From Candidatus Alectryocaccomicrobium excrementavium (lineage in GTDB: Bacteria; Bacillota; Clostridia; Christensenellales; Aristaeellaceae), in contig DVJN01000217.1 in assembly GCA_018716755.1 (NCBI GenBank), positions 1 through 42,295 of the forward strand: 42,295 bases of DNA, written 5' to 3'. This document shows, one piece after another, positions 7,989 through 16,359 of the stretch. Made by a program: the position numbers and the translations under genes. Under the pieces are notes generated by a model. It was not told the DNA's origin and ran no database searches. It worked only from the letters and a program-made list of their open reading frames with translations. Within the stretch, counting starts at the first letter, position 1. Every line of letters begins with the position of its first letter.

Positions 7989-10012
7989 AGGGTCAGCTCC
8001 GCGCGGCGCAGGATATGATCCTGATAGCACTTGTCCAGCTCCACAAAATATCCGCTCCAGCCCCAGACGCGCACAATCAGGTTTTTGTGGTTTTCCGGGT
8101 GCGCCTGCGCGTCCAGAAGCAGGGCGCGGTTGAGCGTGTTGAGCTGCAGCTGGTGACCGCCGCGCAGGATGAACTCGCGCACCAGCGCGGCTACCTTCAA
8201 TAGGGAATCTTCGTCCTTCATTGCCGTATCGCTGAATTCGATGGTCAGCGGCCCGCCGTTGATGACGCGCGCGAGGTCTGGCTTGGTGAAGGAGCAGATC
8301 AGCGAAACCGGCCCGCGCAGCTTTACCCCCAGGGAAGGCGCGTAGTTGGCGGGCAGGGGCGTTTCCGCGCGGCGGCCGTCCGCGGTGGCGCCCAGCGCCT
8401 CCGCGTGCGAGATGTAGTACATGGCCGAGCCCGTGCCGGGCCGGAAGCAGCCGCCCCGCTCGTTTGTGAGCCCGCGCAGCGCGTCGGCAAAATCGGCGAG
8501 CAGGATGCTGGCGAACCGGTCGGCGCGGCCGTCATCGTCGCCGAATTTCGGGCATTCGTTCGCCAAATGGTAGCGCAGCGCGTCCGCACCGGCAAAGTCG
8601 GCGTCCATGGCGCGCAACAGATCCTGCGGCGCGAGCCCTTCGACGAACACCGCCTGCTCCACCGCGGCCAGCGAATCCACCGCCGTTGCCAGCCCCGTGC
8701 CGTGGAAGCCGAAATTGTTGTACACGCAGCCCAGGGAGATGTCGCGCGAGCGCTCCACGCAGTTTTCGAAGAACAGCGAGAGATACGGCGCGGGAATCAT
8801 GTAAATGTCGCGGATGGCGCTGGCCATGCGGCGCGCTTCGGCAAAGATTTCCGCGCGCACGGCGGCGAGGATTTCTTCCATGCCGCTGGCTGACGGCAGG
8901 GTTTCGCGCAGCACGCGGTTCACAATGGAGGCAAAGGGCAACGCGCCGATGTTGGGAATGTCCGCGCCCTTGCCGGGAATGATGAATTCCCAGCAGGCGG
9001 CGACCACATAATTTTGCGCGTCTTCGGGCGCGTAGCCCAGCCCAATTAGGCCGGGGATGACCACATCGTCGTTTTCGTATTGCGGAAAGCCCAGGCCGCG
9101 CCGGGTGAGCCGCGTGCCCAGCAGATAGGTGGAAAGGGGCGTATCGCGGTTCACGCGCAGGTTGATTTTGGGATCGATCACGCCCAGCTCGCGGCTGGCC
9201 GCGAGGCACGCCTCACTGAGCGGATTGAATCCCTCCCCGCCGCTGCGCGCCGTGCCGCCCAGCACCATGCTCTGGCCGTTGTCGCCCTGCTGCATGCCGG
9301 GGTAGAGGTCGCTGTCGCGGTTGAGGCTGAGAAAGAATTCTTCCAGCCATTCGAGCGCGTCTTCCGGCGTGAGCGCGCCGGACTCCCGGTCGCGCTGGAA
9401 ATAGGGATACATGTATTGGTCGAAGCGGCCCAGCGTGTTGTGGTATTCGCCCTCGCACCACATCGCGTAATGCAGGATGCGCAGGCTTTGCAGCGCTTCG
9501 GGAAAGGTGCGCGCGCCATAGGCGGGCACGCGCTTAAGCCGCGCGGCGATATCCGCCTGCCCCTGGCGCAGCGCCTCTTCGCGGTAGCGCCGCGCGAAGT
9601 CCAGCACTGCGTCGATGGCCATGCGCACGCTATCGCCATATTCGCCGTTTTGCAGGCGCGCGCGCTGGGCGATCAGCCCTTCCTGCAGGATGCGCCCGTA
9701 ATCGGGCGAAAGATTGGAAACGTAGCCGCGCTCATGGATGAAATGGCGGCTTTCGATCCCGCGCCATTCTTCTTCGGTAAAGATGCCTGGCAGGGCGGGA
9801 CGCGTGCGCGTGGCCACGATGCGCTCCTCCGGGAAGATCACCGGCGTTTCCGCTTCCAGCGCCGCTTTCAGCCGCAGCGCGCTCCTGCGGTGGGCGGGGA
9901 GGGCGGCGTCCCGATAGGGAGCGCCTTCCGCCCCGGGCGCGGGGACGCGGACGGCGTGGTGCGCCTTGTCCAGCACAAAATACTGTTTTAGGGCCTCGAT
10001 GCGCGGTGTCAT
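7985..10012 (-). CDS. Glycyl radical enzyme of unassigned subclass
   Basis: 675 residues, shorter than usual GREs (about 760-850), with the N-terminal part reduced. The catalytic Cys is in NYVVAACWEF (about residue 340), where most eliminases have GCVE; the Glu two residues later, a general base in diol dehydratases, is kept. There is no tandem Cys-Cys, so it is not pyruvate formate-lyase. The radical loop reads LIVRVWGWSGYFVEL (Gly about residue 650), close to the RVxGY pattern but with Trp at two positions. Other GRE landmarks are GFPQYENDD and NGQSMVLGG. AGGAGG precedes ATG 10012; the ORF-track start at 10033 is too long. It lies 11 bases after the GH127 gene and overlaps its activase gene. 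An eliminase (dehydratase-like) reaction is my inference; the substrate is unknown. Confidence 0.92.
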   Translation of the reverse strand: MTPRIEALKQYFVLDKAHHAVRVPAPGAEGAPYRDAALPAHRRSALRLKAALEAETPVIFPEERIVATRTRPALPGIFTEEEWRGIESRHFIHERGYVSNLSPDYGRILQEGLIAQRARLQNGEYGDSVRMAIDAVLDFARRYREEALRQGQADIAARLKRVPAYGARTFPEALQSLRILHYAMWCEGEYHNTLGRFDQYMYPYFQRDRESGALTPEDALEWLEEFFLSLNRDSDLYPGMQQGDNGQSMVLGGTARSGGEGFNPLSEACLAASRELGVIDPKINLRVNRDTPLSTYLLGTRLTRRGLGFPQYENDDVVIPGLIGLGYAPEDAQNYVVAACWEFIIPGKGADIPNIGALPFASIVNRVLRETLPSASGMEEILAAVRAEIFAEARRMASAIRDIYMIPAPYLSLFFENCVERSRDISLGCVYNNFGFHGTGLATAVDSLAAVEQAVFVEGLAPQDLLRAMDADFAGADALRYHLANECPKFGDDDGRADRFASILLADFADALRGLTNERGGCFRPGTGSAMYYISHAEALGATADGRRAETPLPANYAPSLGVKLRGPVSLICSFTKPDLARVINGGPLTIEFSDTAMKDEDSLLKVAALVREFILRGGHQLQLNTLNRALLLDAQAHPENHKNLIVRVWGWSGYFVELDKCYQDHILRRAELTL

Positions 10013-10023
10013 GGGATTCCCTC

Positions 10024-11697
10024 CTATTCGCATGGCTCGACGATGGGATACACGCTGAACGGCTCGTCGTGAATGTCGGTGTAGGCCCGGTATTCGTGGG
10101 CGTTATCCCCCTTCAGGCGCAGGGTGCGCACGCTGCCCGGCTGGGGCGTGAACCAATCCTCCGGATGCCGGGGATCCCACCTGACGCACACCGGCGTGGG
10201 CGCGCCCAGGGCCGCATAGAGCAGCGGGCCGCGCTCCAGCGCCCAACGCTCTTTGCCGGCGATTTCTTCGCCACCGGTGTAACGCGTGGCGCGGTAGAGC
10301 AGGGGGAAATCGCGCACAAAAACATCGCCCGCCCTGGCGTTTTCGATCACCTCGTACTGGCCGGTGTAGTCTTCGCGCGACCAGCGCGGCACGCGCAGGC
10401 GCAGTGTGAAGGGGCGCGGCGCTTCCAGCACGCGCACGGCCGCGTGCCCGCCATCGGGGATGTCGGTTTCCACGCGCAGGGAGACGCCGTTGGGCAGGTT
10501 CGCTTCGCTGGGGGCATACAGATCGACGCTTACGCTCTCCTCCGTAAAGGTATACAGGAACTGCGGCAGCAGGCCCGCCAGCCGCGTGCCCAGCGAGGCG
10601 CAGCAGGTGGCGCGGTCGAGATAGCGCGTGTCCTTGCTCCTTTCGAGGAAATTGAGATAGTGATAGCCCTGGCTGCCCACCTGCGCGGCGAAGAGCACGT
10701 TGTAGAGCGAGTTTTCCATTTCGTCCACGTAATGGGCGTTGTCCGGCTCCAGGCGGTGCATGCGCTGGTTGAGCAACACCCAGAAATTGGTGGAACACAG
10801 CTCGTTATAATTGTGGCGTGGAGATAGCCAGTTGCAGCCGGGCCAATAGGTATCGTGTTCGCACATGTTGATGCCGCCGCCCACGTGCTGCCACTTGTCC
10901 TCGTACATTTGGAGGGCGCTCTTCACCGCGCGCAGATAGATGTCCTCGCCCGTGGCGCGGTAGAGATCGCAATAGCCTTCCAGCGTGGTGAGCAGCGTGG
11001 AATGCGGGTGGTTGCCCGGGTGGTCGTAAATCGCGCGCTGGTCCCCGGCGATGACCTGTTCGAGCCACCAGGTTTCCTGGTAGTGGTCAATGGCCGTTTG
11101 CATATCGGCCCATTTGCCGTCCGGCGCGTCGTACTGCCGGGTATTCGCCAGAATGCCCTGAAAGCCCAGGTTCAGATCCTTCACATAAGGGAGCACGCCG
11201 CAGGTATTGAAGTAGTCGCTCATGCCGCGTGCCAGCTCGAAGGCGCGCGCCTCGCCCGCATAGCCCGCGTCCAGCAGGCCAAAGGTGATCCAGGCGCGCG
11301 TGTAATTGGGGTATTCCTTGGTTTTGAACTGGTCGCGGGGGATGGGGATGAGAAAGCCGTCTTCATCCCGGCAGGCATCGATTTCCGCCACGATGGCGCG
11401 CACCATTTGGCGCAGTTCTTCGTCTTCCCGCCACAGCAGCGCAGTGCCCGCGCCCATCAGAAATTCGCCCGCGGTTTGCCCTTTGAGGTTGTTTTCAAAG
11501 TGCCCGTCGCCAAAGGCATAGGGCACGCCCGGTGCGTTTTTGCCCTTGTGCACTCGATACCAGTAGAGCATGCGGTCGAGGTCGAAACCCTTGAGAAAGG
11601 CGGCGTTGTTTTCAAACACGCGCTGAAAACGGCCGCCCGTCAGGCGCACACCGCCCATGGGGACTTGGAGTTTATACTCCACAGCATACTTTTTCAT
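10024..11697 (-). CDS. GH127 beta-L-arabinofuranosidase (DUF1680 family)
   Basis: 557 residues. The characterised member HypBA1 removes beta-L-arabinofuranose from the Hyp-linked arabinooligosaccharides of extensin-type plant glycoproteins, using a Zn-bound Cys nucleophile. The Zn ligands expected from HypBA1 are visible: Glu and Cys in NYNELCSTN (about residue 298) and the Cys pair in ATCCASLGTRL (about 366-367). An (alpha/alpha)6 barrel fills residues ~1-390, with beta-sandwich domains after it. AGGAGG sits just before ATG 11697; the 23-residue extension in the ORF track would start upstream of the transcription start. No signal peptide, so it should act on imported sugars. First gene of a three-gene operon with the GRE and activase. 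Related GH families (GH137, GH142, GH146) are alternatives but fit less well. Confidence 0.93.
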   Translation of the reverse strand: MKKYAVEYKLQVPMGGVRLTGGRFQRVFENNAAFLKGFDLDRMLYWYRVHKGKNAPGVPYAFGDGHFENNLKGQTAGEFLMGAGTALLWREDEELRQMVRAIVAEIDACRDEDGFLIPIPRDQFKTKEYPNYTRAWITFGLLDAGYAGEARAFELARGMSDYFNTCGVLPYVKDLNLGFQGILANTRQYDAPDGKWADMQTAIDHYQETWWLEQVIAGDQRAIYDHPGNHPHSTLLTTLEGYCDLYRATGEDIYLRAVKSALQMYEDKWQHVGGGINMCEHDTYWPGCNWLSPRHNYNELCSTNFWVLLNQRMHRLEPDNAHYVDEMENSLYNVLFAAQVGSQGYHYLNFLERSKDTRYLDRATCCASLGTRLAGLLPQFLYTFTEESVSVDLYAPSEANLPNGVSLRVETDIPDGGHAAVRVLEAPRPFTLRLRVPRWSREDYTGQYEVIENARAGDVFVRDFPLLYRATRYTGGEEIAGKERWALERGPLLYAALGAPTPVCVRWDPRHPEDWFTPQPGSVRTLRLKGDNAHEYRAYTDIHDEPFSVYPIVEPCE

Positions 11698-11710
11698 AGC
11701 CACCTCCTGG

Positions 11711-11728
11711 AATATTAACGATAATATT
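11711..11728. promoter_or_regulatory. LacI-type operator of the GH127-GRE operon
   Basis: AATATTAACGATAATATT is an inverted repeat centred on CG, with seven of eight matching positions per half-site. It lies at about +4 to +21 of the predicted transcript and immediately before the ribosome binding site, a typical place for repression. The LacI gene just upstream is the natural candidate to bind it. Confidence 0.7.
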
Positions 11729-11737
11729 TCTGCGTAT

Positions 11738-11766
11738 AGCATAGCATATCCGGGCAAAAAAAGCAA
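11738..11766 (-). promoter_or_regulatory. Promoter of the GH127-GRE-activase operon
   Basis: Minus strand TTGCTT (11761-11766), 17 bases, TATGCT (11738-11743), with a second overlapping TATGCT just upstream of that -10. The operator begins right after the expected start site. Confidence 0.6.
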
Positions 11767-11794
11767 TAGAAATTTTCAAAACAGGGGGTTGGAA

Positions 11795-12796
11795 TTATCG
11801 CGAGCTTTCCCGCTCGACGAGGCGCACATCGAGCACCGCGCGAGCAATGGGCGCATCGGGGGTTTCCATGCGGCGCAGGAGCATTTCCACGGTGCGGCGT
11901 GCCTCTTCCCCCTTATCGGCGGAAATGCTGGTGAGGCCAAAGGGCAGGCTGATACTGGAGAGGACGTTGTCGAATCCGGCGAGGCGCACATCCTGCGGGA
12001 TGGCCAGGCCGCGCGCCAGCAGCCAGCTCGCCGCCTCAAAGCCCATCAGATCGTTGAACGCGAACAGGGCGTCCACGCTGGCGCCGGAAGCAAAGAGCGC
12101 CTCCAGCGCATCGCGCACGCCGCCCGCCATGGGCTGGGCCTCGCACACGCGCACGCTTTGCCCGGCGGCTGTAAGCGCCTGCGCATATCCTTTCAGCCGC
12201 CGGGCGGCGGAGGAGGTTTCCAGCGCCGCGTTCAAAAAGACCATATGGACGCAGTTTTTCTGCAACAGGTGCTGCGCGGCGAGCAGGCCGCCCTTTTCGT
12301 CGTCCCACACTACGGCGTCCATGGGGTCATCCTCGAATTCGCGGCCCAGCAGAACGAAGGGCACGCCGAATTTGCGCAGCAGGGCGATGCTTTCCCGCCC
12401 CTTCTGGCAGGGGCAAAGGATGACGCCATCCACCCGGTGGCTGATGGCGGTGCGGATGGCCTCGCATTCGAGCCGCAAGTCCTCGTCGGTATTGAGGATG
12501 AGCGCGCGGAAATTGTGTTCGCGCAACTCGCGTTCCAGGTATTTGAAGCGCTCAGCGAAGAGGGGATTGGCCACGTCGCCCAGCACGATGGCGACGGTGT
12601 GCGAGCTGCCGGAGCGCAGCGAACCGGCCAACGCGTCGTGCACATAGCCGATGTCCCGCGCGGCTTTGCGCACGCGCTCCCTGGTCGCCGGGGCGACCAG
12701 GGGCGAATTGCGCAGCGCCAGCGAAACGGTGTTGACCGTCAGGCCGGTTTTTTGCGCGATGTGCTTCATGGTGGGGCGCTGGCTTTCTTTGCGCAT
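11795..12796 (-). CDS. LacI-family transcriptional regulator (GH127-GRE operon)
   Basis: 333 residues. The N-terminal helix-turn-helix is TMKHIAQKTGLTVNTVSLALRN (split here only for reference, residues ~9-30), followed by a hinge near ALAGSLRSG and a periplasmic-binding-protein-like effector domain (~60-325) containing TVAIVLGDVANPLFAERF and RLAGFDNVLSS. It should sense a sugar or sugar-phosphate and release DNA. ATG 12796 has GGGAGA six bases upstream. It has its own promoter, and the next gene downstream is GH127, about 97 bases away with a palindromic operator, so local repression of that operon is likely. The effector is unknown; an arabinose-containing compound is a guess from context. 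Confidence 0.92.
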   Translation of the reverse strand: MRKESQRPTMKHIAQKTGLTVNTVSLALRNSPLVAPATRERVRKAARDIGYVHDALAGSLRSGSSHTVAIVLGDVANPLFAERFKYLERELREHNFRALILNTDEDLRLECEAIRTAISHRVDGVILCPCQKGRESIALLRKFGVPFVLLGREFEDDPMDAVVWDDEKGGLLAAQHLLQKNCVHMVFLNAALETSSAARRLKGYAQALTAAGQSVRVCEAQPMAGGVRDALEALFASGASVDALFAFNDLMGFEAASWLLARGLAIPQDVRLAGFDNVLSSISLPFGLTSISADKGEEARRTVEMLLRRMETPDAPIARAVLDVRLVERESSR

Positions 12797-12825
12797 AGCA
12801 TTCTCCCGTGAATCGTGTTTTTTTC

Positions 12826-12854
12826 ACTATAGCACATGCGGGGGAAAATGGCAA
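12826..12854 (-). promoter_or_regulatory. Promoter of the LacI gene at 12796
   Basis: Minus strand TTGCCA (12849-12854), 17 bases, TATAGT (12826-12831). GTGAA and TTCAC flank the likely start site as a loose inverted repeat, perhaps for autoregulation, but this is weak. Confidence 0.6.
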
Positions 12855-12897
12855 GGGCGCAGCGGCGAAATGGACGATTTTTGCTCTGGAAACGGAG

Positions 12898-14403
12898 TTA
12901 GCTGAAATGGACGCCCGCCGCAAAAGCGTTTTGCCGGATGCCCGCTTCTGCAAGGTCATGCAGCCGGCGGCCATTCAGGCGGATGTTTTCGAAAGCGATG
13001 TTGGAGCACAGGTGTTGCGCGTCGTATCCGTGGATTTCGGAGGGCGGCATGCGAGGCGCGGAAACGGCAACGTTTCGGAAGGCGACGTCGCGAATCCTGC
13101 CGCGCCGCGTGCCGTCTTTGGAGTATTCCGGAATGTATAAAATGTACGCGCCGAAAAGGCCGGGCATATAATCGCTGTCCGGATCTTCGGCGTAGACGTC
13201 CAGGTCGCTTTTTTGCAGCATGGGGCGCTGGGAAACCGCGCCGTATTCCACGCGGATATTTTCGAAGAGAACGTCATGGATGTCCGCGTAGTCCACGTTC
13301 TTGACATCCAGCGCCACCGCCGCATTGTGGATCAGATCGCAATCGCGGAAAGTCACCCCGCAGATTTCGCGCGCGCGGGTTTCCGCGCCAAATTCCAGCG
13401 AGCATCCCCAATCGCACCAGATGACGCAGCCCTCCACCAGCACATCGCGGAAGGTATCGTGCAAAATGCCATTGTGCAGCATATCCGCCTCATCCTGCAG
13501 GTAATCAAAGCCCTTGATGCAGATGGAATCGTCATAGGTGCGCACAAAGCAATCCTTGATGTGCACGCGCTCGCAATTGTGCATATCGATGCCATCGGAA
13601 TTGTAGCGCCAGTTGCCGATGATTTTCACACCTTCGATGCGCAGATCCCGGCAGGCGATGGGGCGGATGGTATAGAGCGGCGAATCCCGGAGCGTGATGC
13701 CATCGATCTCCACGTGGTCGCAATATTCCAGCTGCACCAGGTGGCTGCGGCCTGCGTTTTCCACCGCAAACCCCTTGTTAAATTGCTCGATTTCCCTGTC
13801 GCCGAATTCAAAAAGGATTTTTTCATGGTTACGGCTGCCATCCAGGATGCCGTGGCCCAGGATGCGGATGTTGTGCGCATCGCAGGCCTCGACGCGCGCG
13901 TAAACGACGGCGCCTTCATCCAGGAACAGCGTCTGGTTGGATTGCAGGCGAATGAGGCCCACATCGTGGATGCCCTTGCCATAATAGAGCACGTTTTCAT
14001 CCCGGGGACCGGCGCCGTAGCGTTTCACCGGATCGGCAAACAGGTGCAGGGCGCAGTGGGGGCCGTCCAGTTCCACCGTATAGGCGCCAGCGCGGGGCAG
14101 TGTAAAGGATATGACGCCCGCTTCCACCCTGGGGCGCACGGCGCGGGAGAGCGGGCGCACGGTTACGCTGTGAAAAGGGCGGGATGGCTTGAGCACGATT
14201 TGCGCGGGCGCGTCCATTTCGAACAGCGCAAAGCTCGCCAGTTCGGTTTGCTCCACCGGGCGCTGGTGGCCGGGCCAGCGGCGGTTGATGGGGTGCTTCG
14301 AAACCCGCGCGCTGTACAGCGGCGTGGGCGCGCCATCAACGGTCATGGTGAAAGCCGCGCTGGGCGGCTCGCCGACGGACATGGGATATACTCTGCTGCT
14401 CAT
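12898..14403 (-). CDS. GH28-like parallel beta-helix glycosidase, copy A
   Basis: 501 residues. An N-terminal beta-sandwich (~1-130) is followed by a right-handed beta-helix. NWRYNSDGIDMHN corresponds to the NTD motif of GH28 and YDDSICIKG to its DD motif, so the catalytic Asp residues appear present. The GHG motif of classical polygalacturonases is replaced by WCDWGCSLEFGAET, and the usual RIK is not obvious. GH49 (same clan, GH-N, also with an N-terminal sandwich) is a more distant possibility. No signal peptide, so it should act on imported oligosaccharides. GAGGAG is eight bases before ATG 14403. Last gene of the transporter operon and clearly more divergent than copies B and C. Substrate is probably a galacturonan or related pectin fragment, but not certain. 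Confidence 0.82.
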   Translation of the reverse strand: MSSRVYPMSVGEPPSAAFTMTVDGAPTPLYSARVSKHPINRRWPGHQRPVEQTELASFALFEMDAPAQIVLKPSRPFHSVTVRPLSRAVRPRVEAGVISFTLPRAGAYTVELDGPHCALHLFADPVKRYGAGPRDENVLYYGKGIHDVGLIRLQSNQTLFLDEGAVVYARVEACDAHNIRILGHGILDGSRNHEKILFEFGDREIEQFNKGFAVENAGRSHLVQLEYCDHVEIDGITLRDSPLYTIRPIACRDLRIEGVKIIGNWRYNSDGIDMHNCERVHIKDCFVRTYDDSICIKGFDYLQDEADMLHNGILHDTFRDVLVEGCVIWCDWGCSLEFGAETRAREICGVTFRDCDLIHNAAVALDVKNVDYADIHDVLFENIRVEYGAVSQRPMLQKSDLDVYAEDPDSDYMPGLFGAYILYIPEYSKDGTRRGRIRDVAFRNVAVSAPRMPPSEIHGYDAQHLCSNIAFENIRLNGRRLHDLAEAGIRQNAFAAGVHFS

Positions 14404-14443
14404 GGCGATTTCTCCTCATAGCAAAATTGTGCGCAAAGCGCAG

Positions 14444-14478
14444 GCCGCACGGCGCGCCGGAAAAGCACGCCGTGCGGC
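14444..14478 (-). other. Intercistronic hairpin after the solute-binding protein gene
   Basis: GCCGCACGGCG and CGCCGTGCGGC form 11 perfect GC-rich pairs around a 13-base loop. In the operon direction no T tract follows (T residues lie before the stem instead), so it does not look like a simple terminator. A 3' mRNA-stabilising hairpin that keeps the binding-protein message abundant relative to the downstream GH28-like gene is the likely role. Confidence 0.7.
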
Positions 14479-14494
14479 AAAAAAGGTATGGAGA

Positions 14495-16273
14495 TTATTG
14501 CGCGGCGAAGTAGGCGGCGGTCGCGTCCTGATAGACCTGCTGCACCTCTTCGGCCCCCAGCTTGCGCAGTTCCTCCACAAAGGCGTCGTAGTCGCTCAGC
14601 GGCGTCGCGCCGGTGATGAACTTGGCCTCCATCTGCTTCACGTAGTCCTCCAGCGGCGTCCACAGTTCATCGATCACTTCCTGCTGGTCTTCCGTGAACC
14701 ACACGGTGGGCATGCCCTGCGTGAAGTATTCGGTGATGGTATTTATCTGCGAGGAGCGCCACGCGCCTTCAAAGGTCGTTACATCGGCATTGATGGCGGC
14801 ATAGCAGTCCACGCCATACGCGAGGGAAGCGGCCGACCATTCATCCAGCCCCATGTGGAAGCCCGTGCCCTTGTCGCGCGGGCCGATGTAGCGGCAGTAC
14901 CAGTCCCACGGCCCCAGATCTTCAGGATTCACCACGGTGGTGCGCATTTCATATTCCCATTCGCTCTCTTCCCAGGTGGGCTGGCTGATCTGCACGTAGT
15001 ACTTGAACACGGGCACGCCCAGCATGGCCTCGGGATACTTGCCCGCGGCGATATCCTCTTCCGTTACGGTGCTTACATACTCGCCAAAGGGCGCCCACGC
15101 ATCGTCCTCGGGCATGGTTTCGGTGAAGTAGGTCGGGCCATAGAGGCAACCCCAGGCGATGTAGGGATCGTACAGCAGGTCGAGGAAGCGGATGGCCAGC
15201 ACGGGATCCTCGCAATTGTCGGAGATCTGCGCGAAGCCCATGGAATAGCCGTTCTGCTGGTAATACATGGGCGTGTCGTTCACATCGGAAGTGAGCGGCA
15301 GGATGTGCTGGTATTCAAAGCAATTGTCCTCGTAGGCGGTCATCAGGAAGGGCGCCGCGTCGCCCGAATAGCCGATGACGCCATCGCGGCCTTTCACGCG
15401 GTACTGTTCGGTGGTCTGCGTGAAAATATCCGGATCGATCAGGCCTTCGGCATACAGCTGGTGCATGAATTCGAGATAGAGCTTGTAATCCTCGTGCAGC
15501 GGCATGTAGACGGCCTGTCCGTCTTTAATGGCGATGTTATTGCCATCTGTGATGAAGCCCAGCGCGTTGAAGATCGGGCCGTTGCCCTTGGGGGCATATT
15601 CCCAGGAGCCGGACCAGGGGATTTCATCCGCCTCGCCGTTGCCGTTGGGGTCGCCCTCTTTAAAGGCCTTCAGCACTTCATACAATTCCGTCAGCGTGGT
15701 GGGCATTTCCAGCCCCAGGTTGTCCAGCCAGGCCTGGTTGATCCACGTGCGCATATCGGAATAGATCAGGTTGCCCTTGTTGACATAGGGCAGGGTGTAC
15801 AGGGAGCCATCCGGCAGGGTGGCTGCGGCACGGGTGCCGGGCACCCATTCCTCAATGGCCCAGCGAATGTTTTCGCCATACTCATCCACCAGATCGTTCA
15901 GGTCGATGAAAATGCCTTCCGCGCCAAAGCGCGCGATTTCCGCCGTGGTAAAGGTGGGGCTGAAGAAAATGTCGGGATAATCGCCGGAAGCCATCAGGAT
16001 GGTCTTTCGATCGGGCCACACGGTGTTATCGATGTATTGCACTTCGCAGGTGACGCCCGTGAGTTCTTCCAGCCATTGCCACATGAACTGATCCTGCGGC
16101 TCGCCGGTGGACTGGCCGCGCAACGCGACAAAGGACAGGGTCGCCGGTTCGTCGGTCAACTTATACTGGCTCAGGTCGATGGATTCCGCTTCGGGAGCGG
16201 TTTCGGCAAAAGCGACGTTGCAAACGCCCAGCAGCAGGCACAGCAGTACGGCCAAAGAGATCGATTTTTTCAT
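14495..16273 (-). CDS. ABC transporter extracellular sugar-binding protein (LplA-like)
   Basis: 592 residues with a signal peptide (MKKSISLAVLLCLLLGVCNVAFA, quoted in part) likely cut after AFA. LGVC resembles a lipobox but has Val before Cys, so lipoprotein anchoring is uncertain. The mature part reads like large family-1 solute-binding proteins of LplA type (ATLSFVALRGQ, DPNGNGEADEIPW, YSMGFAQISDN), which capture oligosaccharides for CUT1 importers. GGAAGGAAG precedes ATG 16273. Follows the two permease genes in the same operon; no ATPase gene is in the window, so a shared MsmX-type ATPase elsewhere probably powers uptake. The GH28-like neighbours suggest a pectin-derived ligand. Confidence 0.92.
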   Translation of the reverse strand: MKKSISLAVLLCLLLGVCNVAFAETAPEAESIDLSQYKLTDEPATLSFVALRGQSTGEPQDQFMWQWLEELTGVTCEVQYIDNTVWPDRKTILMASGDYPDIFFSPTFTTAEIARFGAEGIFIDLNDLVDEYGENIRWAIEEWVPGTRAAATLPDGSLYTLPYVNKGNLIYSDMRTWINQAWLDNLGLEMPTTLTELYEVLKAFKEGDPNGNGEADEIPWSGSWEYAPKGNGPIFNALGFITDGNNIAIKDGQAVYMPLHEDYKLYLEFMHQLYAEGLIDPDIFTQTTEQYRVKGRDGVIGYSGDAAPFLMTAYEDNCFEYQHILPLTSDVNDTPMYYQQNGYSMGFAQISDNCEDPVLAIRFLDLLYDPYIAWGCLYGPTYFTETMPEDDAWAPFGEYVSTVTEEDIAAGKYPEAMLGVPVFKYYVQISQPTWEESEWEYEMRTTVVNPEDLGPWDWYCRYIGPRDKGTGFHMGLDEWSAASLAYGVDCYAAINADVTTFEGAWRSSQINTITEYFTQGMPTVWFTEDQQEVIDELWTPLEDYVKQMEAKFITGATPLSDYDAFVEELRKLGAEEVQQVYQDATAAYFAAQ

Positions 16274-16359
16274 TTTCTTCCTTCCTTTCTAAATGAATTG
16301 TAACGTCATGCACGGGGAAAGTGTCGTGCGCCCCTCCTTTCTGCTGCGTATTGTGGATC

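Noticed and set aside
7985-10012. Calling the GRE a pyruvate formate-lyase
   Set aside because: It lacks the tandem Cys-Cys active site and has a Cys-x-Glu motif instead, and its activase carries extra ferredoxin motifs not found in the PFL activase.
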